Below are positions 1-8,608 of a DNA stretch of 56,118 bases, piece by piece; the first letter of the stretch is position 1; the number at the start of each line of letters is the position of its first letter. Below the pieces are notes generated by a model, which saw only the letters and a program-made list of their open reading frames with translations, did not search any database and was not told the origin of the DNA. The translations under genes and the position numbers were made by a program. The stretch lies in the NCBI GenBank assembly GCA_028042835.1, contig JAOFOL010000011.1:1-56118 (forward strand). Reading direction: 5' to 3'. The stretch is from Opitutales bacterium (GTDB lineage Bacteria > Verrucomicrobiota > Verrucomicrobiia > Opitutales > Seribacteraceae).

Positions 1-48
1 CCCGGTCATTGGCGCCTCATGAAGGGGCAACTCATTGTTCAACCATGA
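1..48 (+). CDS. 3' end of an upstream gene (partial)
   Basis: The first reading frame is open from base 1 and stops at TGA 46-48, giving 15 residues ending in GQLIVQP. It lies just ahead of the oxidoreductase gene on the same strand, so it may be the C-terminus of the previous gene of the locus. The fragment is too short to name, and chance openness cannot be excluded. Confidence 0.3.
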   Translation, partial: PGHWRLMKGQLIVQP

Positions 49-100
49 CTCCTCCCAATCATTCTTAAAAACACTTCACCCACAACATTCTAAAATCATT

Positions 101-1234
101 ATGAGTATTGAAAGACCAAAAGTAGCCATTATCGGACTCGGCTTTGGTGCCGAATTCATTCCTATTTATCAACGCCATCCCAACGCGGAGATCGTGGCTC
201 TTTGCCAAAGAAATAAGGATAGCCTCAATCAGGTCGCTGATCAGTATAATATCACTAAGAGATTCACTGATTATGCTGAGTTGCTTGCCGATCCGGAAAT
301 TGATGCGGTCCATATTAATACTCCCATCCCTCACCATGCGGAAGCCACCTTGCAGGCAATGCGTGCGGGTAAGCATGTTGCCTGTACCGTACCCATGGCA
401 ACTTCAGTGGAGGATTGCGAGGCCATCGTAAAACTTTCTGCGGAGAGTGGTATGAAGTACATGATGATGGAGACCGTGGTCTATGCCCGTGAATTTCTCT
501 ACATGAAAGAACTCTATGACAACGGAGATTTGGGAAAGCTCCAGTTTCTAAAGGCGAGCCATCAACAGGATATGGATGGATGGCCCGGTTACTGGCCCGG
601 TCTTCCACCAATGCATTACGCCACTCATTGTGTGGGGCCCATTCTCGGCTTGGGTCGCCATGAGGCGGAGTATGTCAGTTGCTTTCCCAGTGGAACCATT
701 CGTGAGGAAATGCACGGGCATTACAATTCCCCTTTCGCCGTGGAAACCACTCACTTGAAATTTCGAAACAGCGACTTGAGTGCCCAAGTCTATCGTTCTC
801 TTTTTGATGTGGCCCGTCAATACCGTGAAAGTTTTGAAGTGTACGGATCCGAAAAATCGGTCGAATGGCCGCTGATCGAAGGTGAACCCCTCGTGGTACA
901 TACGGCGAAAAAACCTGAACCGGAGATTCCCGAAAAAGTGGAATGTCCGGACTTTGCCAAATTACTGCCTGAAGAAATTGCCCCATTCACGACCGGTGGT
1001 GTTTACTCCAATGAGGATGGTGAGGAACATTTGAGTTTCACTCAGGGTGCCGGGCACGGGGGATCGCACCCCCATTTGGTTCATCAATTCGTACAACTAG
1101 TCCGTGGAGAAGGGGAGGGTTATCCCAATGCGGTGCAGTCCGCCAATATTACTCTTACTGGTATTCTTGCTCATGAGTCTGCCCTCAAGGGGGGAGAGCT
1201 CATTCGTTTGCCAGATTGGAGTATGAGCTCATGA
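101..1234 (+). CDS. Gfo/Idh/MocA family NAD(P)-dependent oxidoreductase
   Basis: This 377-residue protein is probably a cytosolic sugar or sugar-acid dehydrogenase. The N-terminus carries a Rossmann fold (KVAIIGLGFGAEF, the family G-x-G-x-x-x motif) followed by the family pattern around DPEIDAVHINTPIPHHAE and AGKHVACTVPMA, where EKP is usual and the Lys is replaced by a VP pair. The C-terminal half is the usual alpha/beta substrate domain with an HYATH segment. ATG 101 is chosen over the TTG at 35 because the Rossmann motif begins seven residues after it. It lies 25 bases ahead of a sulfatase gene, which suggests it oxidises a monosaccharide released by the sulfatase and hydrolase genes downstream. 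The family fold is clear; the substrate is unknown. The missing canonical EKP lysine is notable, since that residue normally takes part in catalysis. Confidence 0.9.
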   Translation: MSIERPKVAIIGLGFGAEFIPIYQRHPNAEIVALCQRNKDSLNQVADQYNITKRFTDYAELLADPEIDAVHINTPIPHHAEATLQAMRAGKHVACTVPMATSVEDCEAIVKLSAESGMKYMMMETVVYAREFLYMKELYDNGDLGKLQFLKASHQQDMDGWPGYWPGLPPMHYATHCVGPILGLGRHEAEYVSCFPSGTIREEMHGHYNSPFAVETTHLKFRNSDLSAQVYRSLFDVARQYRESFEVYGSEKSVEWPLIEGEPLVVHTAKKPEPEIPEKVECPDFAKLLPEEIAPFTTGGVYSNEDGEEHLSFTQGAGHGGSHPHLVHQFVQLVRGEGEGYPNAVQSANITLTGILAHESALKGGELIRLPDWSMSS

Positions 1235-1259
1235 TTTTGTTAGAACCGAAAAAACCTGG

Positions 1260-2735
1260 ATGAGGAATTGGTTCTTAGCTTTGCTTGTATTGGTTTGGGC
1301 TTGGGCCTTTGGTGAATCCATGCCCAATGTTCTGTTCATCAGTATCGATGATCTTAACGACTATATTTCTCCTTTGGACAATCATCCGGGAATCAAGACT
1401 CCAAACTTCGACAGGTTGTCAAAACGCTCGGTTACTTTTGCGAATGCTCATTGTGCGGCTCCTGCCTGTCATCCTTCACGGGTCGCCGTGATGACGGGCG
1501 TGCATCCCGTTCGCTCCGGGATTTACCGGAATATGTTCCGGGCCCACGGTCCGCGTTGGCGGCATGAGTCCAAGGTTTTGGAAAAAGCGGTGGTGTTATC
1601 CCAGCATTTTCGGGATCATGGATACTGGGCGGCCGGGGGTGGAAAGATTTTTCATACCCTGCAATGGACTCCTAGAGATTCGCAAAATGATCCGGACGCC
1701 TGGGATGAGTATCGGGGAGATCCACTCGATCCCATTTCCAGGGATTGGCCCAGGCCGGAGAGCACGAAAATTCCCCAGAATCAGGGATTTATCGGTAAAC
1801 GACCTCTCGGCAATCATTACTTTGGTGCCGCAGTCATTGAAGAGGATGACGAAACCCATGGGGATCATCTTGTGGTGGACTGGGCGATCGAGCGGATGAA
1901 AGAAAAGCGAGACAAGCCCTTATTTTTGGCTGTAGGATTATTTCGCCCACACATTCCCTTTGAAGTTTCTCAAAAGTGGTTTGATCTCTACCCGATTGAA
2001 CAAGTCCGGCTTCCTGAACACCTGAAAAATGACCTCGAGGATGCCCGCCCGCACGGGCGTATGGGTTGGCACAAGTGGGTTACTGACAACAAACAGTGGA
2101 AGCACTTGATGCGAGGCTATCTCGCCAGTATCAGTTATGTCGATCATCAGGTTGGTCGTTTGCTGGATGCACTGGATTCTTGTGGTCTGAAGAAGAATAC
2201 GATTGTTGTTCTCTGGACGGATCATGGTTTTCATATTGGTGAAAAAGAGAACTGGGAAAAATTTGCCTTATGGGATCAGACTACCCGGGTGCCATTATTT
2301 ATCCATGCTCCCGGGGTTAGTAAGGATGGAATGAAAACCCGTCATCCGGTGACCCTGACCGATCTTTATCCCACTTTGTGCGACCTTGCTGGTTTACCTG
2401 TTCCTAAGCAGTGTGACGGAAAGTCCCTGGTTCCCCAGTTGAAGAATCCGGACAAAAAGAAAAAATCCCTGTCCCTTACCTCCTTTCAATTTTGGGGGGA
2501 TTCCGCCCCTTCCCATGCCGTCTCGGATCACCGCTATCGCTTGATTCAATACCCGGATGGATTTGAGGAATTATATGATTTGAAAAAGGATACCCATGAA
2601 TTTCATAACCTGAGCGAAGATCCTAATTTCTCAAAAATCAAAAACAGACTATCTTCAGGAATCCCTAGAGAAACGGCAGGCTTAGTTGGAATACCTACGA
2701 GTTCTCCCTATAATTTAAAACATAATTCAAAATGA
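1260..2735 (+). CDS. Secreted sulfatase, iduronate-2-sulfatase-like
   Basis: A 491-residue alkaline-phosphatase-superfamily sulfatase. A signal peptide (residues 1-19) leads into PNVLFISIDDLNDY, whose DD pair binds the catalytic calcium. The maturation motif is C70-H-P-S-R74; Cys70 should be converted to formylglycine. TDHGFHIGEKENWEKF around residues 320-335 is the C-terminal metal-binding stretch, typical of iduronate-2-sulfatase relatives. It should remove sulfate esters from a polysaccharide in the periplasm or outside the cell. It overlaps the next gene by 4 bases (ATGA), pointing to co-translation. The formylglycine-generating enzyme is not in this window. The family is certain; the iduronate-type assignment rests on motif resemblance, and a marine algal glycan is as likely a substrate as a glycosaminoglycan. 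Confidence 0.9.
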   Translation: MRNWFLALLVLVWAWAFGESMPNVLFISIDDLNDYISPLDNHPGIKTPNFDRLSKRSVTFANAHCAAPACHPSRVAVMTGVHPVRSGIYRNMFRAHGPRWRHESKVLEKAVVLSQHFRDHGYWAAGGGKIFHTLQWTPRDSQNDPDAWDEYRGDPLDPISRDWPRPESTKIPQNQGFIGKRPLGNHYFGAAVIEEDDETHGDHLVVDWAIERMKEKRDKPLFLAVGLFRPHIPFEVSQKWFDLYPIEQVRLPEHLKNDLEDARPHGRMGWHKWVTDNKQWKHLMRGYLASISYVDHQVGRLLDALDSCGLKKNTIVVLWTDHGFHIGEKENWEKFALWDQTTRVPLFIHAPGVSKDGMKTRHPVTLTDLYPTLCDLAGLPVPKQCDGKSLVPQLKNPDKKKKSLSLTSFQFWGDSAPSHAVSDHRYRLIQYPDGFEELYDLKKDTHEFHNLSEDPNFSKIKNRLSSGIPRETAGLVGIPTSSPYNLKHNSK

Positions 2736-3878
2736 AATTGCCCGTCCATAATTTGAAATGCACCTGTTTGCTAAGCTTAAGTTTCTGGTTTTTATGCCTC
2801 CAATCACACGGAAATTCTCTTAATCCTCAACTTCATCATATCTTCAACTCCTTGAAGGAGGTCGAGGACTCCACGGTACAGGCTTCCATGCTTCGTGGCA
2901 CACTCGCCGGATTATCCGGTAAGCGGGACCTTGCCGCACCTGCGTCATGGAAGTCCTTGCGCATTAAACTGGCTCGATCCAAAGATCCGGAAGTTAGTAA
3001 GTTGGCTGATCAGCTCAGCCAAATTTTTGGAGATCTTTCCGTCAGTCAGGATGCATTAAAACTCGTTTTGAATGGCGATGCGAATCTCGATGGCCGAAAG
3101 GAAGCCCTTTCCGGCTTGGTGGCGATGCGATTCCAGGAGCTTCCGAAAAACCTCAGTTTATTACTGGATAGCCCATTGAAAGTGGACGCAATTCGGGCCT
3201 ATTCTTTTTTTTAATTACCCGGAAGCTCCTCAGGAACTGATTTCCAAATACGAGAAATTTGACACCGTTGCCAAACGGGCAACCATTGATACCCTCGCCT
3301 CTAAGCTGTCCTATGCCAAGGCATTGCTCGAAGCGTTGCGAACCGGAAAGATCTCCAAAGCGGAGGTTCCAAATTACACCGCACGAAGTTTACAAAAAAT
3401 CCTGGGCACTTCCTTCGATAAAGTATACGGGAAGATTGTGGAAATGGGGGAGCTCTCCAAAATCGACCAAAATCCGGTCAAAGCTAGACCCGATGGTTTT
3501 GCGGATGCCCGTCGGATTGAGGTGGGTGTGTTACCAGGGCTCAAGTTCAACACCGCCCGCATTGTGGCACAAGCCGGTGAAAAAGTTATTTTTGTTTTCC
3601 TCAACGATGATTCCAGTGGCATGATGCACAACCTGGCTATCATCACTCCCGGTTCAAGACAGACCGTACTGGACGCTGCGGTTGCCATGGGTGCGGAAGG
3701 CCTCAAGAAAAATTTTATTCCGGAAATTCCCGAACTGCTCGCCTCCACACCCCAGGTTGCCCAGGGTATGAAATACACTCTTTACTTCGCCGTGCCAGAC
3801 GAGCCTGGAGACTACCATTTTATCTGCACTTATCCCGGTCATGGATTAATTATGCAGGGAATCTTCGCTGTTCAGTAA
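2732..3878 (+). pseudogene. Secreted HEAT-like/cupredoxin protein interrupted by a frameshift
   Basis: Two frames together read as one protein of about 381 residues. The first (2732-3214) begins with a signal peptide and helical HEAT-like sequence and stops at TAA 3212-3214 just after an eight-T run (3205-3212). Dropping one T lets the reading continue without a break as SFF-NYPEAPQELISKYEKF into the second frame, which ends at 3878. The second part finishes in an azurin/plastocyanin-type copper domain: MMHNLAI supplies the first His, and FICTYPGHGLIMQG supplies Cys, His and Met ligands. Such proteins are electron carriers in PVC secreted oxidation systems, and the next gene is a dehydrogenase-type protein. 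The break could be a true mutation, a slippery site or a sequencing error in the homopolymer. The cupredoxin call is strong; whether the gene is functional is unknown. Confidence 0.75.
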
Positions 3879-3995
3879 TCCAGCCCTACAAATAAACCTA
3901 CTATGAACTTTGAAGACATGATCCAAATTATACAAAAGAAACTAATTTCCCGATCTACTCGCCTACATGCGACACGAAAAACAAGTACTGCCACT

Positions 3996-6900
3996 ATGAA
4001 GTCTTATTTCTTATCTCTCTTTTTGATTCTGCCTTTCTTTCTGACCTGGGCTGAACCTAAGACTAGCAACGCACCTTTTCTCACACCCGATGAGGCCATT
4101 ACCAATATGAAGACCCTGAAGGGTTTTGAGGTCAAAGCTTTCGTAGCCGAGCCGGACATTGGTGAAGCGATTGCCTTTTGCTTCGATTTCCGGGGCCGTC
4201 TTTGGACCTTGGAGAATTACAATTATCAAACCCGGAAAGCCCATAGTGCGGACAAGAGAAACCGCATTCAAATTTTTGAGGATGTCGACGGGGATGGTGT
4301 GTTTGATAAGAAGAAGACTTTTACCGAGAACTTGACTTTCAGCTCCGGCCTCGCGGTCGGCATGGGGGGTGTCTATGTTGGCATGCCCCCCGAACTCATT
4401 TTTATTCCCGATGCCGATGGGGACGATAAACCCGACGGTCCCCATGAAGTTCTTCTCGATGGCTGGGGTATTCAGGACCGGCACGAAACTCTCAACAGTT
4501 TCATTTGGGGACCGGATGGCTGGCTGTATGGCTGTCATGGTGTTTTCACCCAGTCGCGGGTTGGTCATCCCGGTGCCAAGGATGAAGACCGGCAATTTAT
4601 CGATGCCGGGATCTGGCGCTTTCATCCGCAGTCCAGGGAATTTGAAGTCTTTGCTGAGGGCTTATCCAATCCCTGGGGTTTTGATTTCAACGACATGGGA
4701 CAGGGCTTTGCCACATGTTGTGTGATCCCTCATCTTTTCCATGTCGTCCAGGGGGGTGTCTACCACAAACAAAGCAAACAGAATGTAAACCTTTTCGTAT
4801 ACGATAATATCAAGACCATCCGCGACCATGTACACAAGTCGGCTCATGGCGGAGCTCGTTTCTACTTAGCTGATGTTTTTCCTGAAAAGTACCGGGATCA
4901 ACTTTTCATGTGCAATATTCATGAACATGCGGTCTTGATCGACTACATGGTTCCCAAGGGGTCGAGTTTCATCGGTAAGCATGGAGATGACTTTTTGCTC
5001 GCAAATGATTTGGCCTGGGTCGGATTCAGTGTCGAGACCGGTCCGGATGGAGGAATCTACATTTTGGATTGGCACGATCAAAATATCTGCGGAACTGAGA
5101 TCAGGTTTGCTAATTCCGCAAGGGTCTATCGGATTATGCCCAAAGGGGTGAAAGGTCCCGAGCCTTTCGACCTGGAAAAGCTTAGCGATGTCGAACTGGT
5201 TGAAATGCAGGCTCATTCCAACGACTGGTATGTTCGTCAGTCCCGCACCATTCTCCACCACCGCACCATTTCTGGAAAGCTCAATAAGTCTTCCGTTCAT
5301 GGTAAACTCAAATCTATGTTGACGAATGCCGAGACCGTTGGGAAACGCCTGCGTGCCCTGTGGGCCCTTCACGTGACTGACGGGATTACTCAGGAACATG
5401 CCCTTTCCCTGCTCGATGATTCCGAACAGTACATTCGGGCCTGGACCATTCAATTGCTCGGTGAAGACAAAAATCCTTCCGGAGTGGTACGCTCAAAATT
5501 TGCGGAGATGGCCAAATCGGAAAAGTCGCCCGTCGTTCGACTCTACCTGGCCAGTGCCCTTCAGCGTATGCCCTACGATCAGCGCTGGAATATTTTGGAA
5601 TCCTTATCCCAATACGCCGAAGATAAGGAAGATAATAACATTCCCCGCATGCTTTGGTTGGCTTTGGAGCCCATGGTGGTCAAAAATCCGCAAAAGGCCT
5701 TAGCTTTGGCATCTGCATCCGAACTTCCTCGTCTGCAGGAGTTCACTCCGCGCCGACTGCTCGGTGGCCAAACGGTTCATGTTCCCAGAAAGTCCAAAAA
5801 GGCTAATTTGGCAGCCTGGCAAAAATTGATCCGCAAGGCGGCTCCCAAGTTTTCCATTAATGGCTCGGGAGAGGGGGGAGTCGTTCGCTTTGACAGCTTT
5901 CGGAATAAGACCGCCACCCGGACCCATCCGATCAAGCGTGGGGTTCCAGCTGTTCTCAGTCAGAAGATTAAGGTGTTCGGTGGGAAGAAAACCGTCCTGC
6001 GTACCACTGTCAGCCACCATCCCCACGGTGACTGGGAATTGAGGGTTAAGGTAAATGGAAAGATTATTTCCAAGGCCGAAGTTTCTTCCAAGACCGTGAT
6101 CGATGAATGGCTTACCCATGAAGTGGACCTGTCTTCCTACGCGGGAAAGGAAATCAATGTTCAATTGGAGAATTATCCTACGGATTGGCGTAATGAGTGG
6201 GGATACTGGCATGAGGTCAAAGTAAGCACGGTACCCCTTGCTTCCCTCAAAAATTCAGCGGGTCCCCCAAAGAAAAAGGTGGTCTTTATTTCAGGTAAGC
6301 CCAGTCACGGTTGGATGAAACACGAACATCGGGCGGGTAATATGATTCTTGCTAAACGGTTGAACAAGTCGGGTCTGCCCATCGAAGCCGTTGTCTTGGA
6401 AGACATCGGGTATCCCAAGGATAAATCCGTTCTCGAGGATGCCTCCACCATCGTGGTCTTTTGTACCGGACACGGGAATCACTTACTCAACCCGAAGCTT
6501 AAGGAATTTGATGCCTTGATGAAAAAAGGAATTGGAGTGATCATGATTCACTGGGCGACCGAAGCGGTTAGCGGAGCTCCCGGTGATAAGTTTATTGAAT
6601 GGATGGGTGGATTCTGCGACCTCAACTGGTCGGTCAATCCCCACTGGAAACCAAACTTCAAGCCCCGTACTCATCCAATTTGGAACGGTGTGCAACCCTT
6701 CAGTGTGGATGATGAATGGTACTATCATATGCGATTTGTAGAAGACCGAACCGGATTCACTCCCATTCTCACCGATGTTCCGCCCATGGAAACCCTGAAG
6801 CGACCCGATGGCATGCGCAGTGGCAATCCGGCGGTGCGTAAGGCGGTCGCTAGCGGTGAGAGCCAACATGTTGCCTGGGCTTATGAGCGACCTTCGGGTG

Positions 6901-7097
6901 GTCGGGGTTTTGGTTTCACCGGCGGACATAATCATGTCAGCTGGCAGGACGATAATTATCGGAAGGTCATGCTCAATGCGATACTTTGGACCGCTGGAAT
7001 GGATGTTCCCAAAAATGGAGTGACTTCATCCGCTCCGGATCATATCGAGATCGAAGCCAACTTGGATCCGGTCATTAAGAAGAAAAAGAAGTCGTGA
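3996..7097 (+). CDS. PVC membrane-bound dehydrogenase-domain protein fused to HEAT and ThuA domains
   Basis: A 1,033-residue secreted protein. ATG 3996 is preferred to 3903 because it starts a clean signal peptide (SYFLSLFLILPFFLTWAEP). Residues about 30-400 match the PVC membrane-bound dehydrogenase beta-propeller, with FDFRGRLWTLENYNY, WGPDGWLYGCHG and GPDGGIYILDWHDQNICG. HEAT-like helices follow (about 400-600), then a jelly-roll-like stretch (about 650-750). From about residue 759, KKVVFISGKPSHGW, VVFCTGHGNH and GGHNHVSW mark a ThuA-like domain that reaches the C-terminus. Many relatives end in a CxxCH haem-binding domain; I see none here, so the ThuA module takes its place. It probably handles sugar oxidation in the periplasm, possibly passing electrons to the adjacent cupredoxin. 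It overlaps the following sulfatase by 4 bases. The reaction is not known. Confidence 0.85.
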   Translation: MKSYFLSLFLILPFFLTWAEPKTSNAPFLTPDEAITNMKTLKGFEVKAFVAEPDIGEAIAFCFDFRGRLWTLENYNYQTRKAHSADKRNRIQIFEDVDGDGVFDKKKTFTENLTFSSGLAVGMGGVYVGMPPELIFIPDADGDDKPDGPHEVLLDGWGIQDRHETLNSFIWGPDGWLYGCHGVFTQSRVGHPGAKDEDRQFIDAGIWRFHPQSREFEVFAEGLSNPWGFDFNDMGQGFATCCVIPHLFHVVQGGVYHKQSKQNVNLFVYDNIKTIRDHVHKSAHGGARFYLADVFPEKYRDQLFMCNIHEHAVLIDYMVPKGSSFIGKHGDDFLLANDLAWVGFSVETGPDGGIYILDWHDQNICGTEIRFANSARVYRIMPKGVKGPEPFDLEKLSDVELVEMQAHSNDWYVRQSRTILHHRTISGKLNKSSVHGKLKSMLTNAETVGKRLRALWALHVTDGITQEHALSLLDDSEQYIRAWTIQLLGEDKNPSGVVRSKFAEMAKSEKSPVVRLYLASALQRMPYDQRWNILESLSQYAEDKEDNNIPRMLWLALEPMVVKNPQKALALASASELPRLQEFTPRRLLGGQTVHVPRKSKKANLAAWQKLIRKAAPKFSINGSGEGGVVRFDSFRNKTATRTHPIKRGVPAVLSQKIKVFGGKKTVLRTTVSHHPHGDWELRVKVNGKIISKAEVSSKTVIDEWLTHEVDLSSYAGKEINVQLENYPTDWRNEWGYWHEVKVSTVPLASLKNSAGPPKKKVVFISGKPSHGWMKHEHRAGNMILAKRLNKSGLPIEAVVLEDIGYPKDKSVLEDASTIVVFCTGHGNHLLNPKLKEFDALMKKGIGVIMIHWATEAVSGAPGDKFIEWMGGFCDLNWSVNPHWKPNFKPRTHPIWNGVQPFSVDDEWYYHMRFVEDRTGFTPILTDVPPMETLKRPDGMRSGNPAVRKAVASGESQHVAWAYERPSGGRGFGFTGGHNHVSWQDDNYRKVMLNAILWTAGMDVPKNGVTSSAPDHIEIEANLDPVIKKKKKS

Positions 7098-8608
7098 GAG
7101 CATTTGCACAATCCCTGCATTTTTTTCTTTGGGTATGGGTATTATCCGCAGATCAGCGTCCCAATATCCTCTTTTGCATATCTGATGATCAGTCCTATGC
7201 ACATACTGGAGCGAACGGTGATCCCGTAGTCAAAACTCCCGCCTTCGACCGGGTGGCGAAGGAAGGGATTCGTTTTACTCATGCCTTTTGTGACGCTCCA
7301 ACCTGCGGTCCTTCCCGGAGTGCGATTTTGACCGGGCAACCTATCTGGCGGTTGGAGGAGGCAGGTAATCTTTGGAGTACTTTGCCCAAGAAGTTCATCA
7401 CTTACCCGGAGGTTTTGAATAAGGCAGGATATTCGGTCGGCTTCACCGGAAAAGGCTGGAGTCCCGGGCGACTTTCTGCCGGTGGTCGCGAATCCAATCC
7501 AGCAGGCAAGGAATTTAAGGATAAAAAGCTCAAGCCTTCGTTTAAGGCAATGAGGAACATCGATTATGCCGCCAACTTTGATGATTTTCTTGGGCAAGTA
7601 AAAAAGGATCAACCCTTTTGCTTTTGGTTGGGTACGAGTGAACCACATCGTGGATACGAGTTGGGAGCGGGTAAGCGTACGGGTAAGGATCCTTCCAAAG
7701 TGCTTGTTCCTAGAATCTTTCCTGACAATTCAATCGTTCGGAATGATATCCTCGATTATTATGTCGAGGTTGAACACTTTGACAAAATGGTCGCTCGAGC
7801 GATCCGTTCGCTCGAAAAGATTGGCCAATTGGAAAATACCATCGTTGTCGTCACAAGTGATCATGGGATGCCTTTTCCACGGGCCAAAGCCAGCCTTTAT
7901 GACGCCGGTACTCGTGTTCCACTTGCCATTCGTTGGCCCCAGGGGATTCGAAAATCCGGTCGGGTTTCTCATGCATTGGTAAACTTGAGCGACTTGGCTC
8001 CAACTTTTTTGGAAGCCGCTGGCATATCAGTTCCAAAAATGATGATCGGTAAAGGACTCAAGGATGTTTTAAAAAATAAGCTAAAATTCAAAAGAGAGGC
8101 TGCCTTTATTGCCATGGAAAGACATGCCGGTTGTCGTGAGGGAGGAAAAGGATATCCATGCCGGGCGATTCGGACGAAAGATTATCTTTATGTTCGGAAT
8201 TTTGACCCCGATCGTTGGCCTGCTGGTTCTCCCGAACGAAAGCATTGTGTGCGTCACATTCGCTTCGGCGAAGTGGATCCATCACCGACCAAGACGGTCA
8301 TGATGGATGATCCTAAATATATCAAGCTTGCAGACCTTGCCTTTGAGAAACGTCCTGCGGAAGAACTCTACGATTTATCAAGCGATCCACACCAGGTACA
8401 AAACCTTGCCGATGCTAAGGAATTTCAGAAAACCCGAAACCTACTCAGACAAAAACTCGATGATCACTTAAAGAAGAGCGGAGACCCCAGACTCACCGGC
8501 AAGCATGCATTATGGGATTATTATCCTTTTTATCGAGCACCCAAGTTTCCCGGTTGGAAAGTGGCTCCGATGCCTGCTGAATTTCAAAAAGCCCATAAAG
8601 TAAAATAA
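7094..8608 (+). CDS. Secreted sulfatase, N-sulfoglucosamine-sulfohydrolase-like
   Basis: A 504-residue sulfatase. It starts at GTG 7094, which overlaps the TGA of the previous gene (GTGA), and the first 19 residues form a signal peptide. RPNILFCISDDQSYAH carries the metal-binding DD pair, and C71-G-P-S-R75 is the formylglycine motif. VVTSDHGMPFPRAKASLYD matches the heparan-N-sulfatase (SGSH) branch, in which the second metal site reads DHG followed by a lysine. The family removes O- or N-linked sulfate from polysaccharides outside the cytoplasm. It shares a base with the next sulfatase gene (TAATG), so the two are almost certainly co-translated. The SGSH-like label describes the sequence branch, not a proven substrate. 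Confidence 0.9.
   Translation: MRAFAQSLHFFLWVWVLSADQRPNILFCISDDQSYAHTGANGDPVVKTPAFDRVAKEGIRFTHAFCDAPTCGPSRSAILTGQPIWRLEEAGNLWSTLPKKFITYPEVLNKAGYSVGFTGKGWSPGRLSAGGRESNPAGKEFKDKKLKPSFKAMRNIDYAANFDDFLGQVKKDQPFCFWLGTSEPHRGYELGAGKRTGKDPSKVLVPRIFPDNSIVRNDILDYYVEVEHFDKMVARAIRSLEKIGQLENTIVVVTSDHGMPFPRAKASLYDAGTRVPLAIRWPQGIRKSGRVSHALVNLSDLAPTFLEAAGISVPKMMIGKGLKDVLKNKLKFKREAAFIAMERHAGCREGGKGYPCRAIRTKDYLYVRNFDPDRWPAGSPERKHCVRHIRFGEVDPSPTKTVMMDDPKYIKLADLAFEKRPAEELYDLSSDPHQVQNLADAKEFQKTRNLLRQKLDDHLKKSGDPRLTGKHALWDYYPFYRAPKFPGWKVAPMPAEFQKAHKVK

Noticed and set aside
3903-3995. ATG 3903 as the start of the dehydrogenase-ThuA protein
   Set aside because: The extra 31 residues are basic and would bury the signal peptide that starts at ATG 3996.
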